The notes below the pieces were generated by a model that was given only the letters and a program-made list of their open reading frames with translations, made no database searches and was not told the origin of the DNA. A program made the position numbers and the translations under genes. From Vicia villosa (lineage: Eukaryota; Streptophyta; Magnoliopsida; Fabales; Fabaceae), in NCBI RefSeq assembly GCF_029867415.1, contig NC_081182.1, forward strand, positions 16,366,497-16,430,496: DNA of 64,000 bases. Direction: 5' to 3'. Each line of letters begins with the position of its first letter. Position 1 is the first letter of the stretch. Shown here one piece after another: positions 25,786 through 38,000 of this stretch.

Positions 25786-27846
25786 CTATCTGCTGCCTCT
25801 GGCCCCGCCTCTACCTCTGCGTCCACCAGGTCGTCTGCTGGCTACTCTGTCTCTACCATCGAGTGCCCCACCTACCCTGACACGGTTTCTACGGTACAAA
25901 AATGCTTGCTCTGCCACCCTAATGATACCCTCCACTAGACGCATGCCAGCAGACCCCTCAGGGAATAAACCATTGGCAATGTCTGTCCGGGCCATGTCAG
26001 CTATCTCATGACACTAAGGAAGAACATCATCAGTGTGGTCCATCTGAGACTGATGAGTCTATAAAATCTCCTCGTGGGCTGGTCTGGGCGGTGATCTAGG
26101 TGCGGTGGAAAGCATGTATGGGTGTGACACTCTGTAGTACCATGTGGTACTCCTAGTCTACAAAGACCTCATCTAGTTGCCGACGGGTCATTGCGATAGG
26201 AGATGAGTCAGAAGGGTGGAGAGGTATCTTCTGTTAGTAGCTGAACTGACGCATGACGTGCTCTGGAAGATAACGAACAATGATGGTTGAACTGGAAGCC
26301 AACCATCCAGAATATAGTACGCTCTCATCAAACGGAATCATCTCACGGTGATCAATGTAACATTCGTAGTGGACGTTTTCAGCACCCATGCGGTCAAGAC
26401 AGCGCCTGTAAGGATCTGACACCTAGTTCCCTTTGAGGGGGGCGAAGGCTCTAGCACGCGGCATGGCCTCAGTGTAACCCGACACCTTTCCCCATCCAAT
26501 AATATCAGGGAAGTGTTGTAGTATCCAACCCTAGAAAAAAATACGGTGATCAAACATACTATCACAAATATATAATAAACTTTGAGAAAATACAGAAGGA
26601 TACAAGATTGTTACCACTAAAAGGTTGCAGCTTCCAGCCACAGTCCTTGCCTTCCACAAGCAGCCATCTTCGAGTTTGTGATAGGTGTACGTCAGTGTAG
26701 CCGCTCCCCAGCTGTACTCATGGACACGTGTGATATCCGATAAGTACGTCAGGTAAATAACGTCTGTGTATGTCGAGCTCGTGTCCACAAAGAGTTGAGT
26801 GCATATTAAATATAGTAAGTAACATCTCATCACTTGCTCTCTGTGTATATCCGCCTCTGCCCCGTCACCATCAGCCTGATGTGCCGCAAGAAGCTCCGCA
26901 TCATATATCTGTTGCACGGAGTGAAACCTCACGTGCGCCCCGGAGTCCTCTCTGCCTCCTCAAGCGCGTCAGCAAGATCAAACCTCAGCTCCTCAACTAG
27001 CATCTCCATCGTTTCCTCCTTCGTCAACCTACCGTGACCAAGGAGGATACCCCTGATAGGCAGATGTAGAAGGCATGCAATGTCATCAAGAGTAATGGTA
27101 ATCTCACCGTGAGGAAGATGAAAGGATGGAGTCTCTGGATGCCACGTCTCTGCAAATGTCATCAGCATCCCATTATGGATCGTCTAGAAGCCGACCTGAC
27201 AGAGGTCCCTCAGCCCAAAAGTTTCGAGTGCATCTTGGAACCACGGCTCGTCAAGCTGTGCAAGAGCGACAATCTTCTGGTCGTGGTTATAAAACCTCTG
27301 GGGATTCCTCTCCTGAAATTTTCCAAAAAAAAATATTGTTACCTTCAAGGAAAGTCATAAAGTGGATAAAAAAAGTAATATGTAATAACCAAAGAAAATT
27401 TACCTCCCTCTCCGGGATATGTCTGGCTGAATGATCTACATACCCTGTCAAAAAGGTTGCATCTATATGACCCCCCGGGTACCAGACAGGCTCTGGAACC
27501 GGATCATCCTCGTGCAGCTCAAGAGGTGGCATCGAAGATCCTGCCTCAGCCTTCACTGGCACATGCACGGAAGTAGAAGAATTGTCTCGTTGACGTTTGT
27601 GGGCAGAGAGCATCTATGAGAAATCCTCAGCATCATCCTGCGGCCTTAGTGATGAAGTAGTAGATGGGGAATGCCTCTCAACTGGAACGGATGGAGAAAA
27701 TCCCTCAAATGGAACGGGTGTAGCAGGTACATCAACTGAAACGGAAGCGCCATCAGTCACCTGTGATACTACACGCATCCGTTCACGCCGCACGGATGCA
27801 TGTTATGCATTCCTCCCATGTATAATACGGTATGGATGGTCAGCCA
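25786..27846 (-). pseudogene. Plant mobile domain (MAIN-like) gene, decayed
   Basis: From ATG at 27846 (MADHPYRIIHGRNA) the minus strand reads as a plant-mobile-domain protein of the MAIN/MAIL type. Recognisable pieces are RNPQRFYNHDQKIVALAQL and WFQDALETFGLRDLC (about 27300-27200), then HNGMLMTFAETWHPETPSFH, GEITITLDDIACLLHLPIRG, WGAATLTYTYHKL, and VSDPYRRCLDRM with PFDESVLYSGWL. It ends in an Arg/Gly-rich tail and stop at 25786. Two likely introns lie near 27400-27310 and 26605-26535. Stops interrupt the frame (for example TAA near 27803, TAG near 27613, 27187 and 26424), and the frame shifts near 26100. Several stops fit CAG to TAG. The domain occurs both in host silencing factors and in captured transposon genes. 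Confidence 0.8.
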
Positions 27847-27929
27847 TATTGTCTATATTATGATACAAATAAAATCGAGTTAGATACTATATAGTTATAA
27901 CAAGAAAAGAAATAATAAAATATTTGTTC

Positions 27930-28551
27930 CTCCGTAGATGCATATACAGAAGTACTTTCAGTTTTAAATAACTGAGTTTCTTCTATAGGTGCATCTACGG
28001 AATGACCCAACATTCTACTCTTTCGTAGATGCATCTATGGATGGTTTTGAAACCTCCAAAATGCAACAATGGCGTCTGGTCAATGTTGCAGAGGGTTAAA
28101 AACTCCATTTGATGGCTTGATAGTTTGTTTTACGCATCAAACACTACCTACATTGTCTCAAAACTATATTTATAAAACTACCCAATCATTTCTACACCTA
28201 CTAAAAATTGAATTCAAACTCTATTACAAAAACTCTAAAATAACTCGAAAAGTCAAATACTTACCCGATTGAATTGAGTTTGAAAGTTGTTGGAATATGA
28301 TGATAGTTGACGTTATCGGCTGAACTCGAGAGGAAGAAAACAAGTTTTGTGAAGTTTGATATTTGAGGTTTGGAGCTTTAGAGAGTTTAGAGAGTTTGTG
28401 AAAATTGGAGAATGAGGGAGAGGAAGAGTTTGGCGCGAATATAACATCAAATGCTTCTGTAGATGCATCTATGGAAGCTTCTGTATGTACATCTACGGAA
28501 CAAAACAACGTTTAACCAAAAAAAGAGTGCTTCCGGAGGTACATCTACGAA
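27930..28551. repeat. Right cluster of 22-bp palindromes (six copies)
   Basis: Copies at 27930-27951, 27981-28002, 28021-28041, 28455-28476, 28479-28500 and 28531-28551, all variants of TTCCGTAGATG joined to CATCTACGGAA. The two at 28455 and 28479 are nearly adjacent. Confidence 0.85.
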
Positions 28552-28850
28552 ACCAGGAGGCATTTTATGCAACTCATATGGTGAGTGAGAGAACTAAGGG
28601 GTGGGGTAAGATATTTTCTTTTTTTTATAGGTGCTTCATATTATATTTGTAAAACCTTGTCTACTTTTTTAAAATTAATTTCCTTACGTTTAGGTAAAAA
28701 TTCTTGGTTGTCCGCAAGACCTAATATGAATCTCCATTGATATAGAGAAAGCAGTAAAGTGTGCAAAATAGGTTTGCATTTTTTTTAGAAATAGATATTT
28801 TTGTCCATTAGAGTTTTACTCATTGTCCAGATCAATTTGATGGATGATTG
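28552..28850. other. AT-rich spacer
   Basis: No gene or clear element end was recognised. Confidence 0.4.
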
Positions 28851-29370
28851 TGATCCACGTTCCACTTCACGTTTTATATTGTTAATCATCTCTCCTATTT
28901 AAGAGAAAAGAGTTGTCATTTCTTAGCTATTCAAACTCATTGTCACACACACATCTCTTTCACTCAGTTACTAACTTAGTGTTGGAGTACTAACCTTACA
29001 AGTCAAATTTCAATCCACTACATCGAAAGCTCAGGTTCTTTGTAGAAAACTTTACTTCTTCGTTTGCCGATCAATTTTGGTTTCACCATGGAACAGTGAC
29101 GCTGTTTGTGGGAATTGAAATCTAATTCTCGCCCATTTCCATGTTCAGATCTCCTCCATTAGAAGTTCATATCCCATCCATTGGACGTTTTGATATTCTA
29201 TGTCAGAAGTATGGATCTCCATTTTTATCACTTTCCTCGAATCTCAACTTCCTTTCCATCAAATTCTTTCTCATATTCGTCAACAATGATGGCGTCCAAA
29301 ACCACTAGCTCCATCGTTCAACGGCAGGCTAATGTCGTTGCTGCGGAAACTGATAAAGATCTAGTTTAAC
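28851..29370 (+). mobile_element. Ty3/gypsy LTR end and leader, fragment
   Basis: CTATTTAAG (TATA-like, about 28898) is followed by the LTR-like segment shared with 22125-22200, and then by GTGACGCTGTTTGTGGGAA at about 29097. The latter is a degraded form of the GGCGCCGTCTGTGGGAA leader common in Tat-type gypsy elements. A short ATG frame follows from 29286 (MASKTTSSIVQRQANV), resembling the start of a gag. No RT is joined to it. Confidence 0.5.
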
Positions 29371-29985
29371 CTAAAGTGGGCCATTGAGCATTCCAAACTT
29401 TTTTGTTCCTCAAACCCATGCAATAATTTCCCAAAGGAGAGCCTTCGCACAGACCTTCGCCATTACTTGTGCTTCTTAGACAAGAAGCATTCCCTGACCT
29501 TCTGTTATTACAGACTAACTTCGTAGTGCATTGAGCCACTAATCTACTGAAGAGTGTTTACAACCTAGTACAAATAGCAAATTTTGCAATTCTTGGCTGA
29601 AATATCATTTAGAATCGAAGAGAGCCTACATCATGTTAATTCGAAAAACATTGATATGCATGAAGCAGACTCGTCTTATTCAAACTCTTATGGACAACAC
29701 ATATTTTGATGAGTGTCTTCATTATCATAATTACCAAGCACAAATTAATCTAAATGGTGCACTAAATATTTAGAATAAGTTTTAGACGAATAAGGCTAGA
29801 CTCAAAAGGTTTGTTTTGGGGATCAAAATATGACTTACTTTCATAGGATTTATAAAGTCAAAAGCATTAATAAGAAAATTGAGATTATAAGGGAAAATCG
29901 CAGGATCCACATGGAGCGGATACAAATTAAGCAATACATTCTAAGTTATTTTACTTCAAATTTTGATATAGACAATGAATACATG

Positions 29986-30262
29986 CAGGGCCGGCCCAAG
30001 GGCCAAGCTACCCAAGCTAGGGCTTTAGGCCTCAAAAGTATGAGCTTAAAAAAGGCCTCAAATTTTTTTCATTTAGTTATAAAAATATATAATGACACTT
30101 GAGTTACATATATTATTGTAGTTGAGTTGGTAAATTATAGGCCTCTTTTTCTTTTGGTCTTGAGTTCAACTCTTAGCAACTACAAAATTAATATTTTAAA
30201 ATACATTTTAGGCTTAACTTTAAAATTTGCTTTAGGCCTCTAAACGGGTTGGGCCGGCCCTG
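29986..30262. mobile_element. hAT-type MITE with perfect 8-bp target duplication
   Basis: 277 bp. Ends CAGGGCCGGCCCAA...TTGGGCCGGCCCTG are 14-bp perfect inverted repeats. The flanks are AATACATG at 29978-29985 and again at 30263-30270, the 8-bp duplication expected of hAT. The interior is rich in GGCCTC/AGGCCT and holds tRNA-like Pol III boxes. Confidence 0.93.
30119..30173 (+). promoter_or_regulatory. Pol III-like box A and box B inside the hAT MITE
   Basis: TAGTTGAGTTGG at 30119-30130 fits the box A consensus TRGYNNAGYNGG exactly. AGTTCAACTCT at 30163-30173 fits box B GGTTCGANTCC at 8 of 11 positions. The 32-bp spacing is normal for a tRNA-type promoter. It could be a nested SINE remnant or chance. 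Confidence 0.4.
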
Positions 30263-30490
30263 AATACATGCAAAACAAAAGTATCTTTGAGGCTATACCT
30301 AGGCTAGTAAATAAGAGGATAATTAGGCCCTCTATCAGATTTCTTCTTAGAAGGAAATCAAAGACAACGTGTTTGAAATGAATGGTGACAATTCGCCTGG
30401 CCTTGATGGTATAAGAGGGTATTTTTATCAAGCTTACTAGGATATTATAGGGTTGTTTTTCTCTATGGCGATTCCATTCTTATTTATTAA

Positions 30491-30875
30491 AGCTATGTTT
30501 GCGAGTTTGGAGGGGAGGGGAAGGCTTCCGAAAACAAATTTTTTAAAAATTATAGGAAAATATTTAACATTTTTAGAAAAAATGATTTTGTTTAGAATGA
30601 TAAAAGAGTCATTATCATTACTAAATAGTTAATTTTCAGAATAGTATAACAACCTAAAAGATATTTGGAAAACTTATGTAAGCCCTCCAAAACCCTCTAA
30701 AACCCTCCTTCAATACAATTTTTGAGTTCCCCCATTTTATGGGGGTTTTGGTGTTATGAATAAAATCAAACCTTCCAAAATCCTCCTACCCAAAATCTTT
30801 TTATTCTTTTCACCCAATTCTTCCAAATTTCCAAAATCCTCCCCTCCCTTCCCCTCTAAACTCGCAAACAAAGCC
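30491..30875. mobile_element. MITE with TTTGCGAGTTTGGAGGGGAG ends
   Basis: About 385 bp. Inverted ends: AGCTATGTTTGCGAGTTTGG at the left and the complement of GGCTTTGTTTGCGAGTTTAG at the right. Flanked by TAA on both sides (30488-30490, 30876-30878), which suits a PIF/Harbinger (Tourist-like) element. Related copies lie in the introns of both zinc-knuckle genes. Confidence 0.75.
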
Positions 30876-31399
30876 TAAAGGTAAAATCGAGAAGCCTATG
30901 AATACTAATTTAGTATCATGATTCCTAAGGTACAAGAGGCATATCAAATATCAGATTTTAGGCTTATTGATCTAGATAACTTCATTTTCAAAATTATTAC
31001 TAAAATTCTAGCAAACGGGATAGATAAAATTGCAGCGAAAATTTTCTCCCTCAACAAACGAGGGTTCATTTTTGGGCGTCATTTTGAAGACTGCATGATG
31101 CTGGTTTTGAAAGCAATGAATGTTATTGACAAGAAAATTTGGGGACGTAATATTATTTTGAAAATTGATATTAAAAAAGTATGTGAAACTTTGGACTAGA
31201 ATTTCCTTCTTAAGGTGTTGGAGTCCATCAGATTCAAAACCATTTTCCAAAACTCAATCAGAGCAATTTTGCATTCGGGAAGGATTTCAATTCAAGTTAA
31301 CGGTAACCTAGTAGGTTTGTTTAGTGGTAAACAAGGGTTGAGTCAGGGGGCCCCATATCTCTTAACTTTTTAGCTTAACAGAGGATGTCCTTAGTCAAG

Positions 31400-33108
31400 T
31401 GTTAAACTTATCATCTAACTAGGGTCTTATCAAACCTCTATGTGTCACTAAGGAGATGGTCTTTCGACTCATGTATTGTTAAAAAAGTATAGGTGTGCAT
31501 GTTCCCACTGTAAGGGCAGGGAGACTTACAGGCCTTAGTAGGTTTATAACACGTTTTAGTGGTGAGGGATTGCCAATAACGGTGATAAGCTTTGTGCGGT
31601 GTTATTTTGAGGTTATTTATGAGACCTGCTCAATTGAGGTGAAAGTCTCTATTAATGACCGATTATGCTTGGGAAAAATTGTACAATCATCGACGGCCGT
31701 GTGTTAAGATAGTAATGATTGTTTTGCTCTTTTGGTTGTTAAAAGTGTGTATTAATTGGGGTCTTTTAATCTTCTTAAGAGAAGATGTATTTATAGAAGT
31801 CTCTTGGACCTAGGATTTGAATCACTCTTAGTGGTGTCAACTGTTCCCCTCTTCCCCGAAGAAGTTATTGACTGCATATATTTCAAGAGTTAATGTGGAC
31901 TCTTTCTTTTTTCACCCACACGCCAGGGTTTCCTCTAGGCGGGTCTTTAGGTCATCACTCTGGCGACAAATCTCTTGGGTGAGGGTGCCTTTTTTTAGGG
32001 CATGCACAAATATAACACTACATGGTCCCTCAAGCATGAGGGCTTTTATAAAGGCGAAGTGTTTTAAACTCTCAGAACATGCCCCTCGCCCTGTCATTAA
32101 ATTGTCAAGGCAAGGATAACCAAATTTACTAAGTGAGTCCACCAACTAAGGGTGAATCCCTCGACTAAGGGGTGAGTACATCAGTTAAAAGTGTTTATTT
32201 ATCTTGGTCCTCAATTGATAAGTCACCTGTGAGTTGTTCACTATTAGCTGAGAGATGTTAGTCAGGGATGTAAATTAATCCCCTCGTGTGTGCGCTTATC
32301 CTTATCTAATGTAATCAATGATGTCCTATTTTTTTTAGACCTTAAACATTAGTAGAACGTGTTAGACACGTGTTGATTTTTTTTAAAATCCTATGGGGAT
32401 TCAGATAGTCTTTTTTCCTTTTATTATAAAAGACTTCTCTCTTAGCATTTACCTCATTTTTACTCTTTCTTTGCAAGCTTGTCCAAGTTGTCTTTCCCCG
32501 TCATCTCTTTGCTTGATACCTTCTCTAAGGTATGAGTTCATTCCTTTATTTATTTTGTTATACTATTTTCTCAAGAATAAAATGTCTTCTTCCTTCGTCG
32601 GGTCCAAGGATGCTGGTGACTTTGTGTCAAGTCCCTCCAAAGAATAAATTCATCTTTTCTGACCAGGAGTACATGTTTCTACACTAGAGGGCGAGTATCC
32701 GGTCATTTTGGATTTTTTTACCATCAGAGAGGGTGACCTCGCTCGTTTCTTTGTAACATTTTTCACCATACCTCTTCTTTTACCTCTCCGTCATCAAATA
32801 CATGGGAGTCATTTTCCCCCTTTATTCCTTTTCTGCAGGGATCTTGAGGATTCTTAACATTGCTCCCTCCCAACTGTTTCCCAATAGTTGGGTCTATATT
32901 AGAGCCTTTGAGATGGTGTGTGAGGAGTTGTATATTACCCCGACCGCTTAGATCTTTTTCTCCTTCTTTACCATTAACCCATCAAAGGGCAGTTGGGTTT
33001 CCTTAGGTAGCCAGCCGGAAAAAATCCTTATCACTCCTCATTCCAACCATTATAAGCATGGGAAGGGAAAATGTGTTTGGGTGAGGGGGTGAAACGATTC
33101 TATTGGGA
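31400..33108 (+). mobile_element. Degenerate Ty3/gypsy fragment with a gypsy-type transposon domain
   Basis: 32580 onward encodes MSSSFVGSKDAGDFVSSPSK. Then, with many stops and shifts, come segments such as LFPNSWVYIRAFEMVCEELY and KGSWVSL (about 32870-33010), which resemble the 'putative gypsy type transposon' domain (PF04195) found in Tat-type elements. The preceding 31700-32500 has LTR-like features (TATTTATAGAAG, about 31787). No RT remains. Confidence 0.5.
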
Positions 33109-33470
33109 TGTTAGGATCTGATGGTGCCCCCTATACTAGATTGTTTAAGCAAAGGAAGTATCTTGCTAGGGTTCTTGAGCAAAGGAAGTCTCATATTAGG
33201 TTTCTTGAGCATAAGTCTCTTTCTAGGTTGATTGAGTAAAGGAAGTTAGGCTTATTTGCTTGAGCAGTTTGTAATCAGGTTTTGATTATAGTGAAAAATC
33301 TCTTGTGGGGCAGGAGGACTAGACTACTCTCAGTTGTAGAAGAACCAAGATAATTTTGTGTGTGTTGTTACTTATTTATTCAATTTCTAAAGTTACTTTC
33401 AAGAAGCTAAAAAGAAGTCATAATACATAATTCAACCCCCTCCTTCTTGTGTATTTTTCTCACCTTAACA
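33109..33470 (+). repeat. Candidate copia solo LTR
   Basis: Begins TGTTAGGATCTGATGG and ends CTCACCTTAACA, with the phrase AATTCAACCCCCTCCTTCTTG near its end, typical of SIRE/Maximus-type copia LTRs. The 5-bp flanks (TGGGA, TGTTC) do not match, so a clean solo LTR is not proven. Confidence 0.5.
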
Positions 33471-34690
33471 TGTTCTAAGTGAGACACGCCTCTATTTTTC
33501 TAAAATCTAGTACAGAAGTGTATTTCCTGATACACCCCTAAAATAATTTTTTTAATTTAATAATTCAGTGACATATACGAAAGTGCAGTTCCGAATTTAT
33601 CAAGCGGGAATTTGAAAAAAAAACATATGCCACATTGCATGTATTTTTCAACTCAATGATATTTTGCAAGTGCATTTCCATAATTATCAATCAAAAAATT
33701 TAATAAAACACTATGATCATACCACCATTTCTTCTTCAAACCCTACCAAAACCTCTTTCTACACTCAATCAACTTTTCTACTTCAAAATAACATTTATCT
33801 ATTTTTTACATCAAAATGAGAAAAAGAAGTTGAAATTTAAGGTCATGTACATGTGACAGTGATCGCTGCCAAAGACGTGGCACTAACATGTGGCAGTGAC
33901 ATCCGTTAAATAAACTGACATGACATGCCACGTGGTTAAGGTCAACACCATACTGGAGCCCATAAAATTTTATAGCTAATCTACCGCTAAAATCGTAGCT
34001 AATCTCTAGCAAATGCATTAACCAGAAAATTGACAAATCTAAATTGCAATTATGTATATAATGAATATAAAATAAGTTAATACAACATATTTAGGTATTG
34101 TGTGACCGAGTTTTTTTCGGTTATAAAAATTACTTTTACGTTGAAGTTGAAAATAAGAGCTTTATAAATAAAGTTAAAGTTGTTTGGTAATTTTATAATT
34201 TTTTAACTTTAAAAACAATTTAAAACTAAATCATTTTATATATAACTATGAAATTATTTTATTTAATATATAGATGAAATAATATAAAAATGTGAGAAAA
34301 TAATAAAATATGATTTTTTTCATTCAAATGTAATGCAGTGTCTGATGCAAAATGTCTGCGAATGAAAATACTGATTTTTATTCATATTTAAGTTAAAAGT
34401 TTGCAATTATCTACGTCGTTAATCTTTTAACCATCACGAGCATAAAAAACAACTTTGAAGCATAAATCACAACTATTATTTAATATTAACTACTAGTAAC
34501 TAACTTTAAATTGCAAAACATGATGTTTTCACCCAGACTCCAGGACAGTCTTTAACAATTGAACGGTGCGTAAATGCAAAGCTTAAACTTCCTCTTTTAG
34601 GATATTCCTAAATTCATCCTCTTTCTTTTTCATAATGTGTGGGGTTTTTTAAATCTCTATTTTACGAGGCCAAAGCCCCTACTTCATTGA
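33471..34690. other. AT-rich intergenic region
   Basis: No gene recognised. Short ORFs lack family motifs. Confidence 0.5.
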
Positions 34691-35085
34691 TTACAAACCG
34701 ATAAACACAATTGAACTATACTAAAATTAGTATACTCCCACACCATAGGACTTGATATAAATATGATATACTAGTATCATATGATAAATTATGCAACATA
34801 ACACATAATAAACTTCACCATAGTAAACTTATTAAGGTAGCAGTATGATGCATGGCAAAAACCAGGTCTCTTACAAACAGCAAAATCTTATTCCAAGCTC
34901 AAGCACAATCATAAGCACTTAAAGCCAATACACTGGCATCATGATATGATCATCGTCGTGACTCTACCGAGTTCAAAGTAAGAGCAAACACGTACACTAT
35001 CAATATTCAACAATCAGTCCTCAACCAAATAATCATAGAAAAACAATGATATAAGTTATAACCATAATCCATAACCTGTAATCCA

Positions 35086-38000
35086 TTAGTATCTCCTACT
35101 ATGGTAGCGATCACTAGGGTAGCGATCCACAAAGCGACCTGAAGGACACTCATATGCCAAGTGACCACGGCCTCCACAATTGTGACAAATCATCAAGGGG
35201 CCCATGCAGTCACGGCTCATATGACCCAACTGTTGACAGTTCCGGCACACAACATCGCGGTAACCACCACCACCACCGGCTCCACCAGCACCACGGAAGC
35301 TGCCTCTGCCACTGTGATCTCCAATAATGTTTGATTTTGGACATTGTCTAGCCACATGTCCAGAAACATTGCACACGTTGCAAATTGGGTCATTTGGACA
35401 ATCACGTGCCAAGTGCCCTGTTTTCCTACAGTTATTGCAAGCCTTCTCATTCGTACATTCAACAGCAATGTGACCCTGCTTATAGCAGTTATGGCACAAC
35501 CTTAAGTCCCCTGGAGGCATTGCTGGAGCTGAGCACTCCCTAGCACGGTGGCCAGTTTTACCACAGGTGTGGCAAATTCCTTCATTTGGACAACTGCTGG
35601 CCATGTGGCCAGGTTCTTTGCAATTCCAGCACACAGATTTTGTGGAGCATTCAGATGAAATGTGCCTGATTAAACATAAAGGGAAAAAAATCAGAAAACC
35701 TAGCCAACCAAACCATGACACTTGTTAGTAAATATCAGATAGTTAACAATTTAACATAGCCGACTTCTAAAAGGAATCAAGTAGCTTTTTTTTACTTCAA
35801 ACTTGGAAGTCGTAAAAGCCAAACAACCTATATTTCAAATTTAACTTTCCAAGAGCAAAGATTGAAACTGTAGAATGATGATGAAAGAGAAAATGGTATA
35901 AAGACTTAGACATGTTTATGTCAGTCACATAAATATTTTCCATTACATTTTAGCCAAACAAGGAACTAATATTTTCCATCAGATTCAATAAGGAAAACAG
36001 CCTTCATCTATAAAGTCAAAAATAAAATGGCACTGATATAATCTCAGTATCAGTTAGATAGATGTAACAGCTGAAATTAGGTGCAGACGAAGACTGTAAT
36101 AGTGCAATTATGTATTCATCAATGTTGTTAAATAGCGGAATTTAAACAGATCGCTATTGTTCCAGGGTACAATATTTACTACAAAATATTAGAGAAATAG
36201 CAGTGCTGCAGCACTATTGTGTAGTGGAGTATAAACAAACTGCAGTTTTCTGCAATCTGCATTTGACAACACTGGTATTAAGAGAATTGAGGCAAATCAT
36301 GAGCTTTTTTTCAATCTTTTCAGACAACACAACTGATGCCTCTTGAAAGACTGGAAAGTTCAATAACATATCATATAAAGCAATTATTCAAACATCAACA
36401 TAAAGCAAAAGAAGAAACTATAACCAAGGATTGAGAAAGGAAAAAAGATAAAATGAGCAGAAGATAAATATAATATGTGAATTGCTTAAGTCAACCACAG
36501 TCCATAGTTTAACACAAAAATTAATTGGCAGTAGATCCTAAGGTGACATTGTGGACATGAGAGCAAGGTTAATCAAGGGAAAGTTTCATCAGCAAAATGT
36601 AAGTAAATCATGTCAATGCTAACAGGTATCAAAATCTAAGATTGAAAATGTAGCTGACGTTCAAAATGAAATGTCCATAATGAATCTGTCAAAAACTTCA
36701 TATATTAACTTAAATAATGCAAGGTCCAAATTAAAGAGAAAGCTCAAAGACCAGCATTCGTCCCTCACCACGATAATTTACCACGGCTCTGTTTAGGAGT
36801 TTTAAGGGGAAGGGAGGGTTTTGGAGAGATAAGAGAGGAGGACAAAAATAGATCAATTTTGAATTTGGATAACTTATCAAAGCCCTCCAAAACCCTCTAA
36901 TACAAATTTTGAATTCCCCCATATTAGGGGGATTTTGTATTATAAGAAAAATAAACTCCTCAAGACCTTTGTATTATAAGAATAATAAACTCCTTTCCCA
37001 AAACCTTCAATTATTTCCATTTCATCCTTCCTTTGTCTCAAAGTCCTCCCCTCCCATTCTAAACCATAGTCACACAATTCGCAATTCGCTCCGGTACTTG
37101 GTACGAATTCGGGTACGCGGTACGCAACTCTTAAAAAATTTGGTACGCGAGGGGTATACATAGTCGGTACGCTATTTGAATTCGTGGTACGTTATATATG
37201 GGTTCGTGGTACGTAATATGAATTCGTAATACTATTCCAATATAATAATTTGTATGTTGTAATGAACAAAATAAATAATGAACAAAATAAAACTTAGTTG
37301 AGTTCTCCTAAAAGTTTAACAAGAATGATACTGATATTGAGTTTTAAAACTGAAAAAAGTCCCACATCGTTGAATATGAAATGTTAAGTGAAAAAGTAGG
37401 TTATAAATAAAGGAAGGTATTCAGCTTGAATATCATAATCCTCATACGTCAGCTTGAGACCCATAGGGTATTGTTTGCACAAGCACACGTGGACAGCTAT
37501 TAGTTTTATAGTAAATAGTTCAAATTTTTAACATAGGGCATACATAAATCTGGTACGTTGGTTTTTGTGAATTCTTGAGGAATTTTCACGAACCGGTTCG
37601 TAAAAGTACCGCGAACCGGTACTCACGTACCAATACGCAATTCGTTACCCAAGGCAGCGAATTATGTGACTATGTTCTAAACTCCCGAACTCCCAAACAA
37701 AAACCTAAATAAAGCAATACATCAAAGAATAACATGCTAAGTAAAATAAATTAAAAAGGAGACTGAATTCCATACCCAGGAAGGCCACAATTGTGGCAAA
37801 CTGCAACATTAGGACATTCTCTAGCATAGTGACCAGGCCTCTTGCAGTTCTTGCACAAATTGTCCCGGCTGTCAAAAAAAACAAGTTATGCTTACTGCGG
37901 TAAGAAAAAAGCACACACATTCAAACTGTCAAATGGATTGATAAAAAGAACTTATCAGAGCAACAGGTAGAGTGCGAAGATAATATTTCATAAAAAGTAA

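Larger units (their letters stand above)
29500..31370 (+). pseudogene. Decayed LINE reverse transcriptase fragment, split by two insertions
   Basis: Pieces of L1-type RT in order: NSPGLDGIRGYFYQAYWDI around 30390-30450, then YQISDFRLIDLDNFIFKIITKILAN and the FIFGRHFEDCMM region at 30940-31100. ILKIDIKK, where an active element has the KVDF.KAYD block, follows near 31155-31180, then ILHSGRISIQVNG and GKQGLSQGAP near 31330-31350. Stops and gaps are frequent. An hAT MITE (29986-30262) and another MITE (30491-30875) lie inside. It is unrelated in detail to the young LINE at 14-20 kb. Confidence 0.8.
36785..37705. mobile_element. MITE in intron 2 of copy A, interrupted by an hAT-like element
   Basis: Ends GGCTCTGTTTAGGAGTTTTA and the complement of GGTTTTTGTTTGGGAGTTCG. 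Same family as 30491-30875, and the same insertion as 61455-61783 in copy B, so it predates the gene duplication. The hAT-like element at 37065-37674 splits it. Confidence 0.75.

Noticed and set aside
25682..26011. Plus-strand Pro/Leu-rich ORF
   Set aside because: It is antisense to the Arg/Gly-rich tail of the mobile-domain pseudogene.
30119..30173. Functional tRNA gene
   Set aside because: Box A and B are present but no acceptor-stem pairing or anticodon arm could be made out.
33109..33470. Proven solo LTR with target duplication
   Set aside because: End motifs fit, but flanking 5-mers differ, so it is listed only as a candidate.
35217..35468. ORFs in other frames of the zinc-knuckle exons (also 62525-62866)
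   Set aside because: They overlap conserved CCHC coding sequence and are shadows of it.
37359..37560. A true U-snRNA gene behind the USE/TATA pair
   Set aside because: The sequence after the TATA box does not resemble the starts of U1, U2, U4 or U5, so only the promoter motifs are reported.
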